A stretch of 64,000 bases of DNA. Source: Bolinopsis microptera (Eukaryota; Ctenophora; Tentaculata; Lobata; Bolinopsidae). The DNA lies in the NCBI RefSeq assembly GCF_026151205.1, contig NC_087073.1:20736837-20800836 (forward strand). The letters run 5' to 3'. This document shows, piece by piece, positions 19,882 through 31,565 of the stretch. Within the stretch, counting starts at the first letter, position 1, and every line of letters starts with the position of its first letter. Both the position numbers and the translations under genes were made by a program. Below the pieces are notes generated by a model that worked only from the letters and a program-made list of their open reading frames with translations, searched no databases and was not told the DNA's origin.

Positions 19882-21868
19882 ATGGCCGAGCTAGAGCGGG
19901 GAAGTAATGAGGGAGATAGGATTATAGCTCTCATTGATATGGACTGTTTTTATTGCCAGGTAAGTGGTTATGTCTTATCTTTAGTTTCGGAGTTAGCTAA
20001 TAGAGCGCGATTAATGACTATAGATTCAATAATTCGTTTGTCAATTCATAATTTTGATTCGCCATGGCATCAACAATATTTGGGTTCCAATTTCATTGTG
20101 TCCATTTTCCCAGGTATTTGTGAGACAGCAGCCAGAACTTAAAGGTAAACCATTAGCCGTCCTCCAATACAGCGACGCCATTGATGGTGGCAGCAGTGCC
20201 ATCGCCGTCAGCTACGAGGCGCGCAAACTCGGAATAAAACGGGGAATGCGGAAGAAAGACATGATGGCAATAAACCCTGATGTTAAAACTGTAGTGATGC
20301 CTCACCACCGCAAGAAAGCGGATCTGACTATGATGAGAGCGGCTAGCAGCGAAGTCATGGCTATCCTTTCTAAACATGCTACCATTTTCGAGCGTGCTAG
20401 TATTGATGAGGCGTTCATTGATATCACAGCTAATGTGAAGAGGATGATTGGGTTACCGATCAACAAGTCCAAGCTGCACAAAACGTTTGTGGCAGGATAT
20501 GAGGGCACCCAGGATGAGCAAATAGATAAATGGTCTGATCACGTGTCATCACTTGATCACCATAGTTACGATTACAAGATCACCCTGGCAGCCGTGTACG
20601 TGAACATGATCCGGGATCAGATCTTATCAGAAACTCAGTTTACATGCTCGGGAGGGATTGGAGCTAACAAGATAGTTGCTAAACTGGCTGCTGGAACCCA
20701 CAAACCAGACTCCCAAACCATGATAACTCCAGATAACATCCCTGCACTGTATCAAACCATAAACTTTACTAAGATCAGAAACTTTGGAGGCAAACTTGGG
20801 TCCGCGATGCAGCAGGAATTAGGGATAGAGTGGGCAAGTGAGCTGGTTAATTTCTCTCAAGGAGAGCTCATCGCAACATATGGGGATAAAACTGGACAGT
20901 GGATCTACAATATTGCCCGTGGAATAGATAACGAACCGGTCAAACAGCGATCTTTGGTTAAACAATCTGCTTGTTCTAAAAACTTTCCTCAAGGAATCAA
21001 GCTTGTCAGTGAATTGAATAAATGGGTGTTGGATCTTGCCGAGGAATTAGAAGAACGTATGGCATTTGAGGTAACAGATAACAAGAGAATAGCCACTCAG
21101 TTCACCACACATATGAGACTGAAGGTAGGGGGCAGCACATCCACTCAGATGCCTCTAGTCAAGTGTGATTTGGGTCATTTAGTTGCCAGTGCCAACAAGT
21201 GTATTAATAAAAAACTGAGCTCAAAAGATGGAGCTTATAGCGATGTTGTTTTTATGTTATCAATCTGTGCTGGCAAGTTTGTACCTGCCCCAGAAAAGAA
21301 CAATATTTTCACAATGTTAGGAAATAAAGAGCCTCATAGTTCCAGTAAACATGTTGAGGATAAGGAGTCCATTACCCAATCGAAATGGAGTTCTATCGAT
21401 GTTAAATCTGAGAGCGACAAGAAGCCCACTCTCGGTGGATTCTTCGAGAAACTACGATGCGATGTTCCTTCGTCGTCTAGCGCTGTCACATTAGACCAAC
21501 CTGCAGCTCCACCTGTGAAATCTGAAGAATCTCCGGAATCAGAGGAATGTGTTAAAGAAAACAACAGGAACTCCTGGAATTCTTTATCTGAGGAGGATGC
21601 TAAGTTGATGATGCAGCCCATCGAGGGCTCCAAAACACGCTGCCCCGTGTGCAACAAACCTGTTCAGGAGATAAAGCTGGCTGAACACTTGGATTTCCAT
21701 ACAGCTCTCACTTTACAACGACAAATCGAATCAGAGTTGAGATCGCAAGACAGTGCCTCTTCCGGGCCCTCCCCTAAGAGGAAGATGCCTCAACCAAAAA
21801 AGGGCAATAAAAAACAGAAGGTTTCAGTTCAAAGTAAAAATATAGCGTCATTTTTCAAAAAAATATAG
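19882..21868 (+). CDS. POLH: DNA polymerase eta (translesion Y-family polymerase)
   Basis: Two exons, 19882-19959 and 20114-21868, phase 0, give 610 residues (human: 713). Pol eta inserts nucleotides opposite UV photoproducts at stalled forks in the nucleus. The first exon carries IALIDMDCFYCQ with catalytic Asp19 and the Asp21-Cys-Phe-Tyr motif. ASIDEAFID holds catalytic Asp124 and Glu125. CSGGIGANKIVAKLA is the helix-hairpin-helix DNA-binding segment. The little finger follows. Then come a PCNA-binding-like TLGGFF, a ubiquitin-binding UBZ zinc finger (Cys536, Cys539, His551, His555 in CPVC...EHLDFH), a basic nuclear signal (KKGNKKQK) and a C-terminal PIP-like SKNIASFF with Ser replacing the usual Gln. 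All domains are present and in order. No polyadenylation signal was pinned down. Confidence 0.97.
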
Positions 21869-22821
21869 GAGATAGAAGTTTACCCCTCAATGACCATTTT
21901 GATTTTTAATATTTCTGACCTTCTTGACCTTTGTTTTAGAATTCTTGAAAACATATTTGATTGCTGATATATGCTGATTGTTCAATACATTAGATCTTCA
22001 GTTGATTGACTTGGATTGATTTATCTTTATCAGTATTGGTACCTTGAGGTCTGATACAATCAACAGCGTGAAAGTCACTGTAAGTGGACCATCTGAATTC
22101 CAAAACAACTGAATTCCAAAAATTGTATTAGATCTTATTCTTCAAACTTTTGTTGAAAGATTGCCAGAATGCTATTTTGTCTATGTTGTTTTACAAATAC
22201 GCGTGTGACGATGTGACATTGTGACAAAGGGTCTCCGTACTACGGGAAAACTCTCAAGACTGTCGGTTATGGAAGGCGCGATTAATATTTTGTAGTAACT
22301 TTTCATGGAAAACGTGCTTCCGCCTCTTCCACAGCCAAGCGCGCGCCTTGACGACCGGCTAAGGATTTAAGACGCGCAGTTACCGACATAACACGCCTCT
22401 TCCACATGTTCACAATAATACTACCCGCCAAAGTTTGGCTACATGATAGCTACGTGTATTAGTATATCTCTATTAGTATATCTTTAATAGTTCCAACATG
22501 CAAGAACTTACACGCTGTAATTACTCAAAATGTCATTGCATAAATTGGATCACATCCAAAGAAAATAATATATAATTAATTTGATCGTGTAACTTTCTGT
22601 AACAGAAAGTGGAAGGGAAGGACTCTGGAGTCCAGCTACAAAAACAGCTATGAACAATTTAAATGGTCATACGTGGCAACCGAAACTTTGATTTGTAGTT
22701 TGAGAAAATGCCAAAAGTCTGTACGAATTAAAATTTTCTGCCAAGGAAGGTGCGTTACTTCATTTCTAAAATACGACTCGTATTTAGAAGTCCGGTATGG
22801 TTACAAAAAGGTGAAGTGACG
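21869..22821. other. Intergenic between POLH and LRRC43
   Basis: POLH 3' UTR and the LRRC43 upstream region. No exon or repeat unit was recognised. Confidence 0.4.
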
Positions 22822-25800
22822 ATGGCAAAACTTTTGGAAACTTTCTATGGCGATCTCAACAAGTTGAAGCTCGACCAGTTCCCATGCGGTGTTGGAAGCT
22901 GGGTTAGTTCACTGTTTCATACCTTTCTGATATTTTTTCCAGTTATTCGTTGTCCGGCTTATATTTGGGTACTCGCTTACTGGTTATTTTGACAATTGAA
23001 ATGAAAGTGATTTTATCAATACCCTAACCCAAACTAGATATTTAATTACAGCGGTTAGAAGATGACCCTGGCTACGTCGATAAAGGTTGGTACCTGTGAG
23101 TGTTGTCATAATTGTTCTGAATATGATATTTCTACACTTCTAAATTATCCTGTTAACAGTTATTATCATTCGTCATTACTGTGCCAAAGTTTACCATTTT
23201 GTCATCAAACTTTGAGTATTTATGATGTCGTTCATATCGTAAATCTTTGATCTAGTAGCTTTAAATAAAGTTTAATATCTGAAATTGCGCTGTACCTCCC
23301 TGATCTGAGTCTGTGTTAGGAGAAGATATACCAAATCCAGATACCAGACACTAGACACCAGTTTGTATATCACTCTTCAATCTTTGGATTTAATGCTTGA
23401 GCTTAAAAAAATATGCCCATATTTGGGCATACGCTTTTGCCCAAATTCGCTTTTGCCAAATTCGATAAAATTTCACTATTTTTTAATAAGACTAACTCTA
23501 TGTGAAAGATATAACTCAGTGTTTGTTGAATATAGTGGATACTAAGTAAAAAGACCTCCATGAACAAAATTGGGAAAATTGCACATAATATCTCGGTTCG
23601 GAATACTAGCCAAAATGACTTCATTAAAATTGAAATAACTCCATCAGTTTTCAATATTTTTTCAAGAACTTTTTGGAATCGATTAAGAATTGCATCAAGC
23701 TTATTTTGGGCAACAATTTTTGATGTAGGCTTCCAAGGAGATAGGGATATATTAAAGTATATTGTAGGTATATTAAAGTATATTAAAGTATATCCCCGGG
23801 TCAAAATCGGGAAAAATCCTACATTTTAATATACTTTAATATGGTTGCCCCCCCCCCCCCCCCCCCAAAGTTAACAATTTTCTACTGTTTATATTAGAGG
23901 AGCACACATTTAGAACTCCTTCCATACTCCTTCATGACTAAATTGACGATTTAGAGAATTTTACCTGTATAAGAAACGCCATAAAAATGGGTGTGGCCCA
24001 AGGCGACATTATCCGAAACACTAGAGTCAAACAAATTATTTTGGTTGTTCCTGACCCTATAGAGCAACTAATAAGATAGGGTCCCTAATTATTTGAACAA
24101 CTTTTGGTAAAATGAACCGGTCTAATACACCTAGCTCTGTGTGACAAGTCCAACTATTGTCAAAGCCACTAAGCGACTGTCTAAAGTGTAGTATGTATTT
24201 CTTGCAGGGTATTATAAACAAGCGCATACCGTTCAGATATATTAATGTCACAAGCAGCTACCATACACGACCAAAGCGCTCAGGTCGACCACCCTGATTA
24301 CTATTGCAACTCTACGCTGTACTTCGGCGTTCATTTTTATGCTTCACCAACATTTCCATTGTCCTCATTGGTTAATTGGTTATGATACTGTTGTTTTTTG
24401 TGTTAGCTCATCCTGCATTAGAATTTTTGGAGGGCTGTGATTTTATACCAAGCTGGCTGAGTCAATTGAAAATTGTGTGATCTTAAGTTATATGTTTTCA
24501 GCAGTATATTATGTAGCATATGGAAAAATGTGGTAAATATATTAAAGTCCGAACTGCAAAGGTGCACTGTGGAAAATGTGTCGAGAAACACGCGTTTTTC
24601 TGTATCAGTATATTTTCATATGAGTAGAGGTGGAATGTTTGCTTCCAACTATGGTATTGACCACGACCAGCTTAGCTTTAAATATTAAAGTTGCTCGACC
24701 ACATCAGCCTCTGATCTATTTTGTCATTTTTAAATAGTTCAAATATAAGAACGTAGCCGTAAGGTGGTTTCCTTTATTTTTCCGCCGAGTAACTTATCTT
24801 CAACAAGCACGCTATGTTAAACTAAGCATTGTATTATTTCTGCATAATGAAATATTCTTGTTTAGTAACTCTTGTCTGCTCCAGTATCTACCTTTGATTT
24901 CTGCAAGTTGTCTCCGGTTTTTGTTACATTATGAAGAACAAGGAGCCGGTTTCTTGTTCAAGTGCTGTCCGGGCCCTCTCCAGGCAGACGTTTCCTGTTC
25001 TTAGTTTGAAAGGTAGTGGGATTTTCCGCTGATAATTTGTTGATAATAAGTGGTCCAAACCTTTTTGAATTTGTCATTGGCAAATAATTTAGAATACAGT
25101 CGTACAAGCTTTCGTAGTACCGGAATCCTGCCGACTAGACCTTTTCATAGCAGAGAGCATGATGTAGTTGGGATGCGGCTGATAATAACGGTGGCTGAAC
25201 TAAATCTGTGTAGTTAACAAATGTTTGCCCAGGAGAAGTGAACCAGGAGACGCTCTTCTCGCTGGAGGAGCTGGCACACAGCGAGGTATTCAACGTTAAA
25301 TGTGACTGGAGCGACAACATCACATCTCTCCGGCAACTTGCCGTTCAGAAGCCGCAAGTTATTTCTGAGGCTTTTATCTTCCAGCACTTCACCACTCTTA
25401 GACTCGTTGATCGTAATGTAAGTACTATTAACATAATATGGTATAAGTATGATAATGGGAATAATGCGTTTCAGCGTTAGAAGAAGTGTCCCTGTTGTTA
25501 CTACTTTACTAGTCGGCGTAATCAGTTTTTATCTGTCATTCTGTCTGATTTGGGGGCTTACAGTAAGAAGCTTTTCCTTGTTAAAGAACCAACTAAAACT
25601 TCGTTTCAGATTAATGAGGTTGACAGAGGGCTGCTCAAGTTTACCAATCTACAGGAGCTCAGTTTGACTGGGAACTGTCTGACTTCCGTTGTGGGAGCTC
25701 ACCTTCCAAAATCCCTCACGGTAATACTATCCAAGCGTTATTTATTTTACATTCTCATTGTTTGCAAACATATTTGTGAAGAGACGAAAAAGTTCGGTTG

Positions 25801-28800
25801 AGGTTTTTGTTTGTTTATTTGTTTATGGAGCGTACTTGCCATAAAGGTCCATGTGGCATGATAATATCATAATCATGGGGTCTGATTATCTAAATCTTTC
25901 TTGCTATCTAATCCTCTCATGGGCCCTTTCGTCCCGTAAGTCTAAAAAGGAATTATGTATAAAATTCTTGAATTCACAAAATTTGGCCCGGTTGATAATT
26001 TGATAGGAGAAATGATGAAGGCAGTTAAACAAGTAAAGTGAAAATAATTGGCGGGCAATTTGGCCGGTATCCAATTTATGAAGAAAATTTATGCTCTGGT
26101 GTAATGGAACGGTACCGCGACAATTGACCCCCCGACAATTGACCCCCCGACAATTGACCCCCCGACAATTGACCCCCGTTAGGGTTAGGGTTAGGGTTAG
26201 GGTTAGGGTTAGAGTTAAGGTTAGGGTTAGGGTTAGGGTTAGGGTTAGGGTTAGGGTTAGGGTTAGGGTTAGGGTTAGGGTTAGGGTCCTGGGTCAGGGT
26301 CCTGGGTTAGGGTTAGGGTCAGGGTCCTGGGTCAGGGTCAGGGTTAGGGTTAGGGTTAGGGTTAGGGTTAGGGTTAGGGTTAGGGTTAGTGTTAGGGTTA
26401 GGGTTAGGGTTAGGGTCCTGGGTCAGGGTCAGGGTCAGGGTTAATTGTATTAAATTATATTGTCGGGGGGTCAATTGTCGGGGGGTTAATTGTCGGGGGG
26501 TCAATTGTCGGGGGTCAATTGTCGGGGGGTCAATTGTCGGGGGGTCAATTGTCGCCAACCCTTTAGAACATTCAGTTCATATTTGGTGGTTTAGCCTAAA
26601 ACTTACCTGGTAATCATCAAACAATAAATGTATACATTTCCCTACTGAAATCTTCTTTTACCTAGTATGTTCATTGTTCATACCTTCTCAGTAGTATCAC
26701 TAACGAACCCTCAGGTGTTACAGCTGTTTGCCAACAAGTTTACAGATTTGACAGACCTGGCTATAAGCCCGCCTCCTAACCTGCAGCACTTGGGGGTGGG
26801 GTACAATCAGCTCACTGACCTCTCTTCCTACATGTCTCCTTACTTCTGGTGGGTTCACCTCCTTCCTCATCTGTTCTTATTTAAATGTCAGACATAGATG
26901 ATGTATTTGTTGACAACTGTACTGTTCTTAGTCGTAATTTTTAAGACAGCTTATTTATTTGTCGATAACAAACAGCCAGGGTATCAAACCAATAAGTTGA
27001 AATCTTGTTGAAATGGCCAACGAAACATAACAATTGTAACTCTATTTCAGGCCGAACTTGTTGTCGCTGGATTTATCACACAACAGGATCGGTCACGTGA
27101 TTCCTACTTTACAGAGCCTGTCTCAACTTATATCTCTCCGAAACCTATCTCTCATCTCTAACCCTATCACAGTTAGTCGCACCTTCGCACCTATTTCTGA
27201 GTAGCATAGTTGGAAAATTCATTCATTTTAGTACTTTCAGTTTCTTGGGAGTTCTGAGCGGGCCTGGTTTTCTAGTTGGATTTATTTACTTTGTAAGGGT
27301 TCTGATCGGGCCAGGTTTCCTGATTTTAACTATGTTGATTGTTGACCCCTAAACTCGTATAAACAGTCAGACAGCGAATTTAAAAAAGTAGTTAATAAAC
27401 CCTACTGCTACATTGAAACTGTGAATATATAATAACTAGTGTAACCCGGCCTTCGGCCGGGATTTCACTGCCGCAGTTAAAAAGGGTAGGAGTAATTACC
27501 CGCTGAGTCAAAACCCGGATTAGGCGAGCAATTCTATTCGGAGTGCCCTCACGTATCCGATAGTATCATTAAAAGATAGTATCTTAAACAATAATCAATA
27601 GAAACTAACCCTTAACACCATGCACCACACCCGCCTATCATATTTGTGAACATGCATTACATTGTCGTATGAAAGTATGAAATCTCTCTACAGTCCAAAC
27701 AGACCGTTTGAGCTCTCCCTCCCCTAATAAGTTTATAGTACAGGGTGGCCCATAAGTGACTACCCACACGCAACCTTTTAATAACTCACGTAATTCGTCT
27801 TCAAATTGCACCAAAATTTCAGAGATTATAGATATGGGTCCAACTTAGATTTCCTGAAAGTTTTGTAAGCCACGCCCAATTACAGTGGGCGTGGCGTGAC
27901 ACTCCCTCTTTTTCACTATTGTCTTCATAAAATGAGAACGCTTTAAGCTAAGAACTCCAAATTTTTTGCACACATTTGGCTTGATAATTTAAAACTTTTC
28001 CCAAAGTTTCAAGTTCATTGTTTAAAATTTGGCTGAGTTATGACCATTTCAAAATTCATCGGATACGTGATCCGAGCACTCAGTCAGTGATCTCTGCACT
28101 TGGTTAATGGCCTGTTTGGCTCACATGCGCCGCTTGATTGGTTGCAGGGCTTGTTAGCCCTGCTAGTCACAGGTTCGTTCCTTACAATCGATAAAAAGGA
28201 ATGAACTATCCATTGAATCATCGAAAATGGTTCACTATCCTCCCTATACTGCGGAACAACGATTGTTTGTCTACCTGAACAAAGAGAATGGGGAGTTCTG
28301 CCCTCAGCTTAAACGACAATTTCAAATGAAATTCAACCGACCATCCCCTTGCCGGAAAAGCTGCTTTGATTTGCATCACAAGATCAAGTTTACTTTTTCT
28401 GCAAAAGACGAACTGCGAGGACCGAAGAAAACATCACCATGGTTGTTTGTGACGTGATGGATACACCTAAAATTGGCACCCGAAAACGAGCTCCTGCCTT
28501 AGACCTCAGCAGAACATCCCTTCAACGAATCCTAAAGCGAGATCTTTCTAACCGGGCCTATCGGATTACAAAGAAACACCAACTTTTAGACCGTGATTCC
28601 TGATTTTCCTGAAAAGGTCACGATCTGGTGCGCCATCAGTTCTCGTGGAATCCTAGGACCTTACTTTTACGAAGAATTTGGTGTTTTCCTGTCTAGCAAA
28701 GTCATTATCGGTATCCAATCAATCATGATCAGGTCGTCATCTCCTCAGTATGTTTGGTAAAGCCTAATGAACCTCATTAATACACGCTAACGCCTTACTC

Positions 28801-29490
28801 TTGATCAGATTGGGTGACGAGATCACTGATTGAGTGCAGAGATCACTGACTGAGTGCTCGGATCACGTATCCGATGAATTTTGAAATGGTCATAACTCAG
28901 CCAAATTTTAAACAATGAACTTGAAACTTCGGGAAAAGTTTTAAATTATCAAGCCAAATGTGTGCAAAAAATTTGGAGTTCTTAGCTTAAAGCGTTCTCA
29001 TTTTATGAAGACAATAGTGAAAAAGAGGGAGTGTCACGCCACGCCCACTGTAATTGGGCGTGGCTTACAAAACTTTCAGGAAATCTAAGTTGGACCCATA
29101 TCTATAATCTCTGAAATTTTGGTGCAATTTGAAGATGAATTACGTGAGTTATTAAAAGGTTGCGTGTGGGTAGTCACTTATGGGCCACCCTGTATTACCA
29201 TGATTACATGACCATGTAATATATACGCCATGTAATATATACGCTACATAGTACATAATATTATGCAGAGAGAGAGAGAGAGAGCTAGCCCCGTAACTCT
29301 TGCCGTTCTGCTAAGTCCATTTTATGTAACATATTTTGTGGTACAAAACCATCAATTAAACCACTTACCACCGGTCGATTTTTATAAAATTTGCTTATTG
29401 GCTTCGTCAGAGTTTTGTCGGCACTATACCGAAAAAACCAGTCCCGTAACTCTTACCGTTTTTTTTTGTATAACCGTTCGGAAATTTCAA

Positions 29491-29521
<31 letters not shown>

Positions 29522-31527
29522 GATTTCTTGGTATTATTAAGATTGATATAATAATAATATCATGTTCATGTTTACTGTTTGCTGTTTTGTGACTTAACCT
29601 TGATCTAATTTGCAGTTGGCTCCGGGTTACAGGGGATGCACGCTAGACATGATCCCCCAGCTGCAGATACTGGACGACGTCTCCATCAGTGATGACGACA
29701 GACTCCACTTCACCAACATCTCCAGAGAACCTGTCCAGTGGGACCAGGCTATATTCACTGTGCTGTTTCCTATCCTGGAGAACCTACGACAACCACCAGA
29801 GAACGAGGTTAGAACTTGCAACCAGGTTCAATTTAATTTGAATTCATTTAGTGGTACCAGTATTTAAACTCATTATTAGGTATATATATACAAATTACAA
29901 ACTACTGATGGTGTTTGAAATTAATGTTGATGCGGTGAATACCTCTTATCTTTGAGTTCGATTTTTCTGATTTTATGCGTTTTTGAACCGTTGACATAAT
30001 GATGTCTGCAGGCGTTGGACGAAGCAAATTGCCACTATCCTATACAAAAGAAGTACTCTTACCTCATCAGATTCCATTTCGTGAGTGACTCCTCGCCCGA
30101 TGACGGCACCACTTCAGTGGCCCAAACTACCAGCGGTATAATACCCCAAACCAGTGAAGATGGGGCTTCTCCCACAGTGCAAGTAACCCTAACTCCAGCA
30201 GCAACATCAGAGGACCACCTTCCTCCCCTCTCTCCTGGTTCTGAGGAGATTGAGGGAGCTGGAGCATCACCAGTTGGTTTGTTACATAGGGTTTGATATC
30301 CTGTATTTTTATGTAAAGTGATCTACCAGGTTCCCTAAAATTCGTCAGCCAAAGCTTTGGTCTCAATAAATTAGAAACCCAAAAATTTGAGAGGAAGTTT
30401 TGGACTAGTTTATTTGTCATTAATCTAATTTGCCATTATTGAATTTATTTGTCATTATATAAGATAATAGTGTAACCCGGCCTTCGGCGTATCCAATAGT
30501 ATCTCAAACTATCTTTCTCGTGGGTAATGAAGTCATTATTAGGCACCACATTCCATGATCAAAAGGTCCGAACACCGACTATTACACCTCATCACTCCCG
30601 TCTTGAACCACTTTCCATTTTTATTTAAATCGTTTTAGAAATTAACCCTTGTTAACTCCTCACACACCTGCCTATTATATTTGAAAACACGCATACATTG
30701 TCGTAGGAATTAAACAGGAATTAAACAGGAATTAAACAGGAATTAAACAGGAATTAAATAGGAATTGTCGTATAAAAGTATGAATTCTCTCTGCAGTCCA
30801 AACAGACCCTGCAAACAGTGCCCCCTCCCCTAATAAGATTATAGTATAAAAGGACAGGGAATCTTACCCCGCTAACCTAATTATGGTTACTAGCAGGAAC
30901 CCGTCTAACCCTAAAATGGTGTCAAGACTCAAGAGACTAAAACAATTATTACCTATTTAATTCGCGTTTTTGACACCACTTGGGGTACCAAATTTTGGGC
31001 TCTAAAACTCCTATTTCTTGGCCAATTTTTTATTTTTTCATGCTGATTTGAAGGCCATTAAAGCATTTGACCCAGTCAAAAAAGTTTCAGTTGTATATCT
31101 TTGACGGTTTTTGCAGAAATTCGCGTTAGAGTTGATGCCGTGGTGTCAGTAAAATGGCACGGATAAATATATATATATTTGAGACATTCAGTGAAACAGT
31201 AAAACACGAAATTCACATTAAGCTATCGATTGTGTAATCTTTACATATATATATATCGTCTCGCTTTATATATAGTAAGATTACTTATAGTTATACAGCT
31301 ACATATTGCATATGCAGAGAGAGCAAGCCCCGTAACTCTTACCGTTTTCTTAATTATGCTGCTCAAGCCATTTTATGTCACATTAGTGGTACAAAACCAT
31401 CAATTAAACCACTTACCACCGGCCGATTAAAAAATGCTTCAGAGTTTTGTCGGCACTATACCGAAAAAACCAGTCCCGTAACTCTTACCGTTTTTTTAAA
31501 TATCACCGCTCGGAAATTTCCCGCATC

Positions 31528-31565
<38 letters not shown>

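Larger units (their letters stand above)
27437..29545 (+). repeat. Dispersed repeat, copy 1 (CCGGCCTTCGGCCGG start, AC-microsatellite end), split by mariner
   Basis: It begins TAGTGTAACCCGGCCTTCGG and ends with CCCGTAACTCTTACCG, an (AC)n run and GATTTCTTGG. Blocks such as CAGTCCAAACAGACC and GGTACAAAACCATCAATTAA recur in copy 2 (30468-31583). The mariner derivative 27741-29192 interrupts it. No coding capacity was recognised. Confidence 0.8.

Noticed and set aside
20153-20508. Minus-strand open frames over POLH
   Set aside because: Antisense shadows of the polymerase coding exon.
26091-26613. Long open frames of alternating Val/Arg, Pro/Asn or Gly/Leu across the repeat
   Set aside because: They are translations of TTAGGG-type hexamers and box repeats in several frames; no start context or codon bias.
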